Shown here piece after piece: positions 1-14,430 of a stretch of DNA of 64,000 nt. Position 1 is the stretch's first letter. Each line of letters opens with the position of its first letter. Origin of the DNA: Hypomesus transpacificus (lineage: Eukaryota; Chordata; Actinopteri; Osmeriformes; Osmeridae). The notes below the pieces were generated by a model. It did not search any database. It had not been told where the DNA came from and worked only from the letters and a program-made list of their open reading frames with translations. The stretch covers positions 5,424,808 through 5,488,807 of the forward strand of contig NC_061078.1 in NCBI RefSeq assembly GCF_021917145.1. Direction: 5' to 3'. The position numbers were made by a program, and so were the translations under genes.

Positions 1-60
1 CAAAGAAAAAAAGAGAAAGAAAGAGACAAAGAAAGTGAAAACGAGACAAAGACAAAGAGG

Positions 61-115
<55 letters not shown>

Positions 116-368
116 CTAACTTGTCTTCCATAGAAACACCCATTGAGGCAATGTCTACAGTATAATTCAGCCTGCAGCAGACCAGGTGTATTGACTTGTA
201 CAGTATAACTCAGGCTGGATCAGAGAAATTAACATGTACATTATATTTTAACCAGGAGCAGCTAGGTGCTGCAGTGCAGCAGAGATAACGTCCGTGTTTT
301 TTAAGCTTGGTCGGACAAAACCAATCAAATGATTTAGCTCAAAGTAGCAGTTTGTTTCCAGGGCTTTA

Positions 369-3442
<3,074 letters not shown>

Positions 3443-4086
3443 TCTCACGTTCCACCGGTGTGTGTGTGTGACAATCTGTCTCTTTGAGTATGAAATCAAA
3501 GTTTAAGTTCCATTTGACCAAGTGTGTGTGAGTGATGTGTGAGTGATGAGGGTGTGTGTGATGAGGGGGTGTTTCGCCTCCACAAGTTTGGGTGCCCCCG
3601 GACCCATCAGTGTTCCTCAGCGACTCCCTGTAGACTGACTCTGTCAGAGTGAGGTGTACAAAGCTTGTGTGTGTGTGTGTTTGTCTTGGTGTGTGTGTGT
3701 GTGTGGTTGGGGGCTACCTGCTATCCTGGTCCCTGATTGGACCATCCCACAGCCCAGTGATTCCGCAGGCTCCCGGACAGATTTCTCCATCACTCCAATC
3801 ACAGCTACACTGACCTCTTAAAGGGACAGCGCGTGGTCCATCTGGTAATACAGATATCAGCCACACCCTCCCTCCCAGCCTCAACCCACTCCCACGTACA
3901 CACATAGTAGATGTCATTGGCTCGTTTTCTATCTAGACAAGCTAAACTTACAGTAAAAGACAAGACTGCTGTTTTTGAGAAAACGTCTTCATCATTAACA
4001 CAGACAGTGTGTCCATGAATATACCAAGACACCCTGAAACAGACGACTCAAATCAAGTTACGATGACCTTAAATTACACTCTCTCG

Positions 4087-4119
<33 letters not shown>

Positions 4120-4616
4120 AGTGACATCCCCACACATACTGTACAAGGAGATGAAATGGTCTCGTCTTTGAGCGCCACAGACAGTAAACCATAATATGAT
4201 AATGAACCATATGTTCACTTGGCTCCTGGCGTCGTTTGGGCGTCGTTTAGGAAGCGGGCAGAAGGCACAGAACGCTCAAATGAGGCCTTGAAGAGTTCCA
4301 CAGACGCGAGATGTTTAATTGGCCGCTCTTTCAAGGCACTCTGTGGAGCACTTCTAATAGACAACCCTCCTCTCACTGGACTGCCTCCCTAACTTTAAAT
4401 TAGAAATGAAAATCTGGAGGCTGAACGATCAGAAAACACTGGTGAATACATAACTAGGATGGCCAGGACTTGAAAGAGGTGACATCAGCTAGGATTGCTA
4501 ACAGTGTAATTACTTCCCAGAGTAAACCAATGTTCAGTTTCAGATCTCCCAAGCTATTTTAACTGAGATTCAATTTTCATACATGTGCTTTATTGACCTG
4601 AATTAACTTCACACAG
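3443..4616. other. tmc3 upstream region, no gene seen
   Basis: This is the upstream flank of the minus-strand tmc3 start codon and should hold its 5' UTR and promoter. I see GT-rich stretches (3462-3560, 3665-3705) and a CA run near 4096-4120. I see no convincing TATA box or coding exon. Confidence 0.4.
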
Positions 4617-4815
4617 TTGAAAGGTGCACTGCTTGCTGGTCTCTCAGCATGCGCAACCCGCCCTCTCCAGAGGATTCAGAACGCGGCAGCCCGTCTGGTC
4701 TTCAATCTACCCAGATGCTCCCATGTTACCCCGCTCCTCATCTCCCTCCACTGGCTTCCCATCACGGCCCGTATCTTCACCCTACTTGCCTTGGGGAAAA
4801 TGTCCGTGTACTTAC
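4617..4815 (+). mobile_element. L2-type LINE relic, 3' end of the reverse-transcriptase ORF
   Basis: The plus strand encodes about 55 residues of the C-terminal region typical of fish L2/CR1-type LINE ORF2, including LQRIQNAAARLVFNL and [14 protein letters not shown]. The intact LINE at 39.9 kb has the matching [12 protein letters not shown] and [15 protein letters not shown]. The copy is truncated at both ends. Its 3' tail (aagtcgctctggataaaag...) resumes at about 5686, after an hAT element inserted at 4816, so it is a dead, nested copy. Confidence 0.75.
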
Positions 4816-5677
4816 TAGTGATGTGTCGTTCGTGAACGATTAACGAATCCTTATAAGGACTCGGGAGTAACGAGTCCTCTCAACGAGTGATTCGTTCATT
4901 TCCCGACTCGGTCTTTCTACGAGTCTTTGGATCATTTTTCACGTGACCTGCATAGGCTCTGTAGCTAGAGGAAACGAACGATTCGTTCCTTTCCCGACTC
5001 GGTCTTTCTACGAGTCTTTGGATCATTTTTCACGTGACCTGTATAGGCTGTAGCAAGAGGAAACGAACGATTCGTTCCTTTCCCGACTCGGTCTTTCTAC
5101 GAGTCTTTGGATCATTTTTCACGTGACCTGCATAGGCTCTGTAGCTAGAGGAAACGAATGATTAGTTCCTTCCCCGACTCGGTCTTTCTACGAGTCTTTG
5201 GATCCTTTTTTCACGTGACCTGCATTGTATTTTTTAGTAGAGGAAACAGTTTCCTTATTCCCTTTCGCGTGGCCGCTGTTTTAGTAAGACGTGAATGAAT
5301 TATATTCGCTCAAGTCATCATACTGACTGGTTTTGTTATTTTCACTCTACATTTACACTTACAGTTTAGTGCAGTGTTTGACGTGATAATTAAATGCTAG
5401 TGTGATAATACATGACCAAATCATACAAACTCATGATACATTATTTTAATGCAGGAATTTATTTTGAAATAGTATTTGCTGGTGCACATGTCATGCACTA
5501 ACCTACAGTGGACGTATAGGGGCTATACGTCCTTTGCAGTGGACGTATAGCCCCCAACCCCCCCCCCCCCCCCCCCCCTCCTGAAATGAACAAATGACTC
5601 GAAAAAAGATTCGTTCATTTTACTGAACGAGATTCAAAGAACCGAATCAGTAAAAAGAACCGAACTTCCCATCACTA
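4816..5677. mobile_element. Non-autonomous hAT element (862 bp)
   Basis: The element begins TAGTGATG and ends CATCACTA, as terminal inverted repeats. It is flanked by perfect 8-bp direct repeats GTACTTAC at 4808-4815 and 5678-5685. An 8-bp duplication and this type of end are hallmarks of the hAT superfamily. It holds no transposase ORF. The left part has four tandem copies of a roughly 90-bp unit; the right part is AT-rich with a C-run at about 5555-5578. It interrupts an L2 relic whose halves lie on either side. The perfect target duplication suggests a fairly recent insertion. Mobilisation would need a transposase from elsewhere. Confidence 0.88.
4884..5245. repeat. Four tandem ~90-bp units inside the hAT element
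   Basis: The phrase tcccgactcggtctttctac recurs at 4901, 4992, 5081 and about 5171, giving spacings of 91, 89 and about 90. Each unit also carries ttcacgtgacctgca and a TTCGTTC/GAACGA-type end. The fourth copy is the most diverged. Confidence 0.85.
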
Positions 5678-5685
5678 GTACTTAC

Positions 5686-5730
5686 TGTAAGTCGCTCTGG
5701 ATAAAAGCGTCTGCTAAATGTAAATAGAAT
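5686..5730 (+). mobile_element. 3' tail of the interrupted L2-type LINE
   Basis: The sequence contains gtcgctctggataaaagcg followed by tctgctaaatg, a tail very common in teleost L2 LINEs and the SINEs that borrow it. It continues the relic at 4617-4815 after the hAT insertion. The relic jumps from the ORF to this tail, so part of its 3' end was lost before the hAT arrived. Confidence 0.65.
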
Positions 5731-6344
5731 TTTGAGTGCAAAAATTTAAGTAACTGCTAGCTACTGGAAGTTGTGGACTTGGCCTTTGCAATATGCGGAA
5801 GTTAATTGGACGCTGTTGATTGCAGTGGGCGTTTCCAAGTTAACGCAGAAGTGTAACTATTGGCGTTTCGGTTATGATGGATTAAAGTTACTAAAATGTA
5901 ATTTATTTTTTATATCAATTTGAGCATTTAACAACAGTATGTAAAATATTTTGATATTTATTTTTATTTTTTATTTAGGTTTTTATTGGTCTGGCAGCCC
6001 AGCTGAGCATTACTTTGAAGCAGAGGTAGTTAATACAAGGTGTAAATGACACAACAGATTACAAACACGCACACAAATCCCATTCCAACAGCCTAAACTG
6101 CGGTGTCCTGTGTTTGATCAAATGTAATTATTATGTCACGCAATGTCATTATTTTATACACGTCCAGGTATAGTCACAGAGAAGAACAAGATTACTTTAT
6201 TGGCAATGTACACAAGGCGACATTTTGTCTTTTGGCATCCGCCTCTTAGTTCCACAGACTTGGTGTCCCACAGGTGTGTATTTCACCAGAGAGGTCAAAG
6301 GTCAAACTATGGCAGAGATGGTGGGCACTGTAGATGTGAAATCA

Positions 6345-6450
6345 ATCACCTTTCAGCCCCCAGGTGGAACACACTTTCCCATAGGTGCCGTGGATCGAAC
6401 CAGAAACCTTTCGGTTACCGGCCAGCCTCTTATCTCAAGGCTATCCTGCC
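6345..6450 (-). mobile_element. tRNA-derived SINE relic
   Basis: Read on the minus strand it contains GTAACCGAAAGGTTTCTGG followed by TTCGATCC, which resembles the B box and TΨC arm of a tRNA-derived teleost SINE. The A-box side is degraded and I see no clear target duplication. Confidence 0.5.
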
Positions 6451-9429
6451 TCCCCATAGGCCGGGCACTGCGCTGCGTCACTCTGCATCAATCTGCTGTA
6501 CACAACACCGGCTCCATAAACCTGAGAACACAACTTGATTTTCACATTAATAATGACATTGTACCTCTTCTCATAATGTAGGAAAGCACACCAAACAGAC
6601 ATGAAAGATCACAACACACACACACCATCCCATTTCAACTGCTCGATACTCTAACGATAAACTGCGTCTGACACAAATAGACATAATGTCATCACCTCTT
6701 TCCAGGAGGCCACTGTGAGTGCTGCTTTCATAATATCAGATTCACAGGAGAAAGCATCAGGGACAGTTGGTCCCCTGTTGTGTTGTGACGTTAGGGAGGA
6801 GGAAGGGGAATAACTGAGCTGTGGACAGACCAAAAATAGGATCTGGGGGAATTCTGTATAATGTGACAGAATTCCAACTGTCACATTATTAGCCTTCCCT
6901 GTTGAAGACCCATGCAGTCTACACATTCAGTACAGTAGCTGCTAGACTATCCTATATACACAGCTGTGAATGTATACAGATGTCCTGTATACATACACTT
7001 TTGTGCCCTCCTGTACATTTATATATTACTGTAGCTGGTAGAGTACTCTCCTATACAGTATGTTCAACAGTAGTTTTGGCCACTAAGGAGTTTGAATCTG
7101 TCATCTGTTCAGAGTGAGAGGTAAATCTACATTAAGTGGACTGTGCGTCTTAAGAGGAGAAAACGATGGAAAGTTACGTTAGGATCCAGGCGGGGGTGGC
7201 TCTGATAGAGAGTGATTACCTTAGCCGCCTCACCTCACGCCAAGGTCAACGTCCTCCGTTAACGGGGCTACGACTTCACAGCTGAACAAAGCTGAGCGTC
7301 GTCATCCCTGCAGACACAGCCGCATGGTCGCGCGAGGACTATGCGGACGCAGGGGCTCGCTCCAGGGCTATAACTCTGAGACACAATCAAGCACAGCAAA
7401 ATTGAATCATGAAATCGTGATAAAGACAGTGGCAGCGGCTGAATGATGGCGTCCCCACGCCAGGGTAAGTCCAATACAGGATTCTCTTTGATCTACTTAG
7501 CAGTAAAACAGATTCACTGCTAAAGGACGTTGGAGGTCTGAGCAGATTTGGGAGAAAGGTCACAGAGGAGGGAACTTATGGACATAGCCTACACTTCCAC
7601 ATCCCCGATACTAACTGGATTTGTTAAACATACTACGGTGCCTTGATTAGATATTCTAAAAGTTTGAATGGCTGCCTTAAAAGCTTAATTAATATCCATA
7701 GTCATACAAGTTTACATGAATCTCTCCTACCAGGGTTACAGCTTCAGTTGATCACTCTCCTTTTACACCTGCGTGAAAGCTTATAAAGAGAACATGAAAC
7801 AGTGTTATTCTCACCGTTTCCTAGATAACACCGTGTACAACACCGTCTTGTCCCTGACATGACTGTAGAAGAGAGCGATATGGATAAAATATAAATAAAA
7901 AAAATTTCACTTGTTGAGCATGCCTCGTGTTGTTATTACATATAAAGATGTATGGAAACCCAGTTGATTTCATCTTCTAACTGAGCTAATGCTTAGTTTA
8001 AATATAGCAAAGATAACACCAGTGTTGTTTAGACACGTCTTCTAAATGAATACATCACAACACAGAACCATTCAAACCCACCGGACCCACTGCAACATAT
8101 TACCGTAATGCAATCAATAGGACATTACTGTAAAAAAAAAACAACGTTACAGCCCCTGGCTTAGCTACCTCTGCTATGTAGCACTTTGTCTCCTGACCCC
8201 CGCCACAGCCACAGCACCGCGACTTCAGCAGATCTGAACCCCGATATGAAGCATGGGCTGCGGGCAGGCTGGACAAAAGACAGGCCGCTCCAACACAGCT
8301 GAAGAGCTCCCTCTGCTGGTGGTCGGAGAGTTCTGCCGCTAGGCAACGGAACAAGCTGAACGGCTAATCAAAATGCAAAGTTTGAGACCGTAGGTATATT
8401 TGCTATACACAATACATAGACTCAGCATCAATATTTGATTTGAACACCGAAGTATACATTGCAACAGCGTGTTTAACTTATTCCTCCTCTCTCTCCTTGT
8501 CTGCCCCTCCTTGCACAAATGGCTCAATTTTAAACAAGGACCTCCAGTCAGGGTTAGCCAACGGCCAGGAGGAGTTTGGGGATCTGGCCCAAAGGACTGA
8601 TTGGGTGTGAGAACACTGACCAAACACAGGAGAGACGGAACGCACACACAGACAGACACACACACAGACACACAAATACATACTTAAAATGTTCCAAAGT
8701 TTATCCTCAAAATGTGGGTTTCAGGAATGATTTTGCTCAGTCATTTGGAGTACTGACATGTCAGGTTGTCAGCAGTAGGTGGCAGTAGAGGGACAAAAGA
8801 GGCCCGTCCTCGTGGCTCAGGACCAGAGGGGGAATGAGCTGTCACCTTCACAAGACTCCATGGAAAAACAATCATTAAATGCTCCTGGGAATCCCCTCCT
8901 AGACTCCCATCCGGTCTGAAAATCGCTTAATCATTCAAGCCGTCAGACCCTGCTCCTCCTTCTTATTGTTTGCTGATGAAATATTATGAACTGCTTTTAG
9001 ACAAGAGTCACAATCAAAGCGAAAAAACCGACAAGGGTCGACAACTTCCAATCTGCCCACCACACTGGCAAATCAGAACAATGACAAGTCAGAACATAAT
9101 CGAATCCAAATGAAGTACCCAGTCCCGCGATCTGAAGGAGACGTGGACTGAATGCTTGATATGAGGAGAGATGAGATGTGAGTCCTGAGGGGGCCAAGCA
9201 CAGTGCAGCAGACTGTGAAGCAGCAGCGCCTGGATTGAGATGTTGCGGTGCTGCCATCTTCAAACAGACTGCTTGCTGCAGCCAACACTCCCAGACATGA
9301 GAGACTGGCTGTGATAAGAGGCAGAGAGCGCGTGAACTCCCTCTGAACCAGAGGTTTCTTCTCCAGAAGCTTCCTCTGTTCCTCACAGGGGAAGAGAGAG
9401 AGGAGGTGTCCTTCGTATCAAAGCTGCAT

Positions 9430-9745
9430 TCAAATCTGCACTCCGTCTCTCTGTCTGTCTCTCTGTGTCTCTCTCTATCTGTCTCTCTATGTGTCTCTAT
9501 GTCTCTCTGTCTTTCTCTATCTGTCTCTATGTCTCTCTGTCTGTCTCTGTGTCTCTCTCTATCTGTCTCTATGTCTTTCTGTCTATTTTCTCTCTCTATC
9601 TGTCTCACTCTCTGTCTGTCTTTCTCTGTCTCTCTATCTGTCTCTGTGTCTCTCTCTGTCTCTCCTTCTCTCTGTGTGTCTCTCTTTGTGTTTCTCTATA
9701 TATCTGTCTTTTTCTCTGTCCATGAATCTCTCTCTCTGTCTCTCT
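9430..9745. repeat. TCTG/TCTC pyrimidine microsatellite
   Basis: About 315 bp of irregular tctctgtctgtctctatg repeats. The long open frames over it on both strands arise from the repeat and are not genes. Confidence 0.9.
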
Positions 9746-12700
9746 CCCTCATTCTTCCATGTTACATGCAGGAGTCAGCATGTGTAGCAGGAGATACAGA
9801 GAGCTGAGCGATGCCTCCAGACTTTAATATGGATTAAACACCCGCTAGTGTATGAGTGCCAGCAAGCAAAGCCTACTGTTCAAACAAGCTTACAGTCGAT
9901 CCTGAACCCCAAATGTATCTATGTTAGCAGAAGGTTCATCCTTTTAAATGACTATCTTAGTAAATTAGAGCTGTGAAGTCATCGTGTCAGCTAATCTCAT
10001 TAGACACCTCAAAGTCAATACTGAATATTATCACTTTTCTCCAGAATACATTTTCTTGTTGTGGAGAATGAGATTTTCCCCATCCCTAATGTAGAGGAGG
10101 GATTCTGGTTGAGCACATGTGTTTTATGAAGTGAAACCCACGTGAGTTCAGCTGAACAGCTCCCCCACCTCCATGCCAACCACAGCCAGGTTGTCTGAAC
10201 AGCATAGGCCTCAACTACAGCAAACTCTAGAACATGACCGTTGAACATTCCGGAAGCATGGAGTCTGAGGTTCCATCAGCCTGAGAGGGGCGGGGCTACG
10301 GCAGCCAGGTGACGTAAGCAGCTGGCCACCAGCGATCCGTTTCCAAGACCAGCGTCCTGCATGTCACCATGTCTCTAAACACCCAGCCACAGAAAGACCA
10401 GGGGGGGACTTCTCCTCTCCACCACTGACCCCTGACCTCTGACCCCTGTCCCTCCGACTCAGACAGCATGTCACCCCCAAAACAAGCCTCTGCTTTATCC
10501 ACACACCCACACCCCTCTCCCAGCCCCCCCCCCCCCCCCTTCCTTAGTGGCCTGCCCTCCATCAAACACTTGACCCTGGCCGTACAATGTCACCCAGTGT
10601 GAAGCCTCGTCTGGATAATAAAACACATCAGCCTCTTTGTTATTGTACCCCCTCCACGACTAAAGCCAGATTATCGACCCCTTCAACCATGCACACACAC
10701 ACACACACACATCAGGTTTCCCAGGGCTTGGCTGCTGCTGTGGTTTTCTATTGCTGTGGAACTCAATCCAACTGTTTATTTATTTTCTCTGTTTGACCCT
10801 GTTGCCCTTGTCTGATACCGGTTTTTCTGAGTGTGTCTGTGTGAATGTGCGCGTGCACACGCGTGTGTTGGCGTGTGTGTTTTTCCGCCATCGGCCAGCA
10901 GTAAAGTGAAATTCCTGAGAAAGCCCTGACAAGAACATCAATAATTATTCCCTTTTCTTTCTTTTTTTTTAACACAACTATGCATTTCATCGTAATTTTT
11001 AAATTTCAGCCTGTTTCCTAACACTCAATATGACACGGAGTAGAAAATCAAAGGGTATTAATGACACACTGCAAACTACAAGGATCAGGTATTGACTGCA
11101 CATCTCCCTGACTTTCCCGGTGGCTCCAGTAGAGGGCAGTATACCCTTGGTTGCGTGACAGTTATGAAACCTTTGTTCTTCTTTGTCTCACTGCAGCACT
11201 GTAGACTGGGTGGGACCCTCTCTACTTCTTTACCCTGTTTTCACCCAGTTTATCTCTATTTCTCTCTCTTCTCTTTCTCCCTTTTTCTCTCTCACCCTCT
11301 CACTCTCCCCCTCTCTCAAGCTGTGTCTGTGTGAGTGCATGTGTGTGTGTGTATGTGTGTGTATGTGTGTGTGTGTGTGAGAGTTGCAGCAGTGCAGTCG
11401 ACAGTCTGGGACAGTCAATCACCCACAGCACCATTTGTGTCTGGTCTCTAGCTGGGATGGTCTTCAGGTATAATACTGGACAGTGAACGGATGGATGTCA
11501 CAGGGCAAAGACAGACAGGCAGACAGACAGACAGGCAGGCAGGCGGGCAGGCAGACAGGGATATGGACAGACAAACATCCTAGCAGGTGAGGACAGACCT
11601 TCTCCCTGCGTGACCTAAGGTTAGCTCTTCTTCCTGTCTGCAGTGGACACGCAAACGCATGATGGTGGACCACAGGATGACAGACAGGAGATGAACATCC
11701 AAACATAGCAGAGGCTGACTGAGAGTTAAAACAGTGAAGGACAGAAAGAATGACAGGCAGAGAAGAAAGGAAGCTGGAAAGAAAGAAAGATGTATGTGGT
11801 GAGTCTCGGTATTTGAAGGTGAAGAGTTATTACCTAAACTCCCTGGGTGTTGAGATAAGACCGCTTATAGCTGCTGTGACTGATATTCCCTGATTGACTC
11901 TATTCTTCTTCTGGGGTTGGTCCTGGACGGTTCAGACTGAACAACAAACATGAAGCAGAGAATTTGAATGGACTTTGTTAGGAAGACAGAGATACCTTTG
12001 CAAACATCAGAGCTCTGTAGTAACTGTCTGTGCTTCAGTCCCTAGAGAGTGTGCATTCACATGAGTGACTGTGCTTAGATGATGACTGTACTTAAGAGAA
12101 TAAATATTCAATTATTGTAAAGTTACGGTCACACTAAAATAAGCCTTCATTGTTTGGAGACTAGAAAAGCCGTTTCATTGGTGCGGTGGTTTCGTCAGTT
12201 TTCATTTAAATGATAATTGGCTCAACGGCAACTTTGTTTTTGCAGTTTTTTTCTTCTTCAGATAATTAATTGCTGGCAGAGTCTGAAGACATTTGCATAT
12301 AATGGGTGTCCTACAGGAAGGAGCATTTCCTGTCCCCAGGGATTGATTCTCCATGGTAGCACAACCCTGGATCTCCAGGAGACAGAGTTCGCCTGTACCT
12401 CCGGGGTCACCAGAAGTGTTCCTACTCCTCAACATCATCATTGGCTGTGAGACAGGGCTCACCTCGCCCACGCTCCCCCGGTTCCCCTCCGCAACTGGAG
12501 ACAAAAGAACCCGGTTCCCCCCACCTGACGGCGGGCCGATGGGACGAGAACACACACCTGTGTGAGGGGGAGCATGTCTGTTATTACATCTGGCTGCTGA
12601 CAAAGGCTTCGAGGGGTTGCCGGTGTGCTTGAGAGGGGAGTTTTCAGTGGGTGTGCGTGGAGTATCAATCATTAGTGTTAGATAACATGTAAATATGCAG

Positions 12701-13354
12701 CTGATAGCGAGAGTGATATATGGGGGCTGTGGAGTCCACACCTGTAGTTGGGATTGGATGCGAACACAGAGGGAGGGGCCTGGGGCACATTGCCTCTGTG
12801 AAACAGGAAGGAATGATTGCTGTAATATCACATCAGTCAGTCATTCCTGCCCCCTCCTTCCTCTGAACTCCAACTAGCAGTTGGGATGATGAGTCATCTG
12901 AGATCTCTGTGTTTGAGTGTGTGTTTAAGTGCGTGTGTGTGTGTGTGTGCATGGGTTTGAGTGTGTGTGTATGTGTGTGTGTGTGTGTGTATCATTCAAA
13001 ATATATGACTTTTGATTCACTTGATGTTCCCCTTCTCTGAACTATTCACGTTAACGAACGTTTGAACTGAAGGAAAATTTTGTTTTTTGTTTGTGTAAGC
13101 AGGGTGTAGGGTACTTCTCTGAGTAGCCTGAAATTAAATATAATTACACAATAAATTCATATCACACTCTATAAACAACATCAGCCATGAAAAATGAATT
13201 GAGCAGGAAAGTTGTAATATGGTAATACTTATTTTAAGTTCACGTTCCCATGATTATTTACAGGATTAAAACAAATGAGGTGAAATCAACTTGTTAAAAA
13301 ACAAAACGCAGACTTTGTTTAGACGATGAACACGATGTGTTCAGATCTCCACTG

Positions 13355-14430
13355 CTCCGCTCTGAGACTCGGGGTGAGAGACTCGGGGTCAGAGACTCGG
13401 GGTCAGAGACTCGGGGTCAGAGACTGGGGGTCTGAGACTGGGGGTCAGAGACTCGGGGTCAGAGACTCGGGGTCAGAGACTCGGGGTCTGAGACTCGGGG
13501 TATGAGACTCAGGGTATGAGACTCGGGGTCAGAGACTCGGGGTATGAGACTCGGGGTATGAGACTCGGGGTATGAGACTCGGGGTCAGAGACTCGGGGTC
13601 AGAGACTGGGGGTCTGAGACTGGGGGTCAGAGACTCGGGGTCAGAGACTCGGGGTCAGAGACTCGGGGTCTGAGACTCGGGGTCTGAGACTCGGGGTATG
13701 AGACTCGGGGTCTGAGACTCGGGGTATGAGACTCGGGGTATGAGACTCGGGGTCAGAGACTCGGGGTCAGAGACTCGGGGTCTGAGACTCGGGGTCTGAG
13801 ACTCGGGGTATGAGACTCGGGGTCTGAGACTCGGGGTCAGAGACTCGGGGTCAGAGACTCGGGGTCTGAGACTTGGGGTCAGAGACTGGGGGTCAGAGAC
13901 TCGGGGCCAGAGACTCGGGGTCAGAGACTCGGGGTCTGAGACTCGGGGTCAGAGACTCGGGGTATGAGACTCGGGGTCAGAGACTCGGGGTATGAGACTC
14001 GGGGTATGAGACTCGGGGTCAGAGACTCGGGGTCAGAGACTGGGGGTCAGAGACTCGGGGTGTGAGACTGGGGGTCAGAGACTCGGGGTGTGAGACTGGG
14101 GGTCAGAGACTCGGGGTCAGAGACTCGGGATCAGAGACTCGGGGTCTGAGACTCGGGGTCTGAGACTCGGGGTATGAGACTCGGGGTATGAGACTCGGGG
14201 TCAGAGACTCGGGGTATGAGACTCGGGGTATGAGACTCGGGGTCTGAGACTCTGGGTCAGAGACTCGGGGTCAGAGACTGGGGGTCAGAGACTCGGGGTG
14301 TGAGACTGGGGGTCAGAGACTCGGGGTCAGAGACTCGGGATCAGAGACTCGGGGTCTGAGACTCGGGGTCTGAGACTCGGGGTCAGAGACTCGGGGTCAG
14401 AGACTCGGGGTCTGAGACTCGGGGTATGAG
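13355..14430. repeat. G-rich 14-bp minisatellite (~76 copies)
   Basis: The unit is AGACTCGGGGTCAG, with variants ending TCTG, TATG or TGTG, and GGGGG in some copies. It runs for about 1.07 kb with an exact 14-bp register, so a G4-G5 run recurs every 14 bases on the plus strand. Variant units alternate in blocks, suggesting higher-order duplication. No gene overlaps it. Confidence 0.95.

Larger units (their letters stand above)
5731..13350. other. Long non-coding stretch, mostly unique sequence
   Basis: I find no exon with family similarity on either strand. It holds a SINE relic (about 6345-6450), a pyrimidine repeat (9430-9745), short C-runs (around 10526-10540), a GGCA/GACA stretch (11508-11560), and GT or CA runs (10690-10710, 11340-11380, 12928-12992). 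Enhancers or a non-coding RNA cannot be excluded by eye. Confidence 0.45.
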
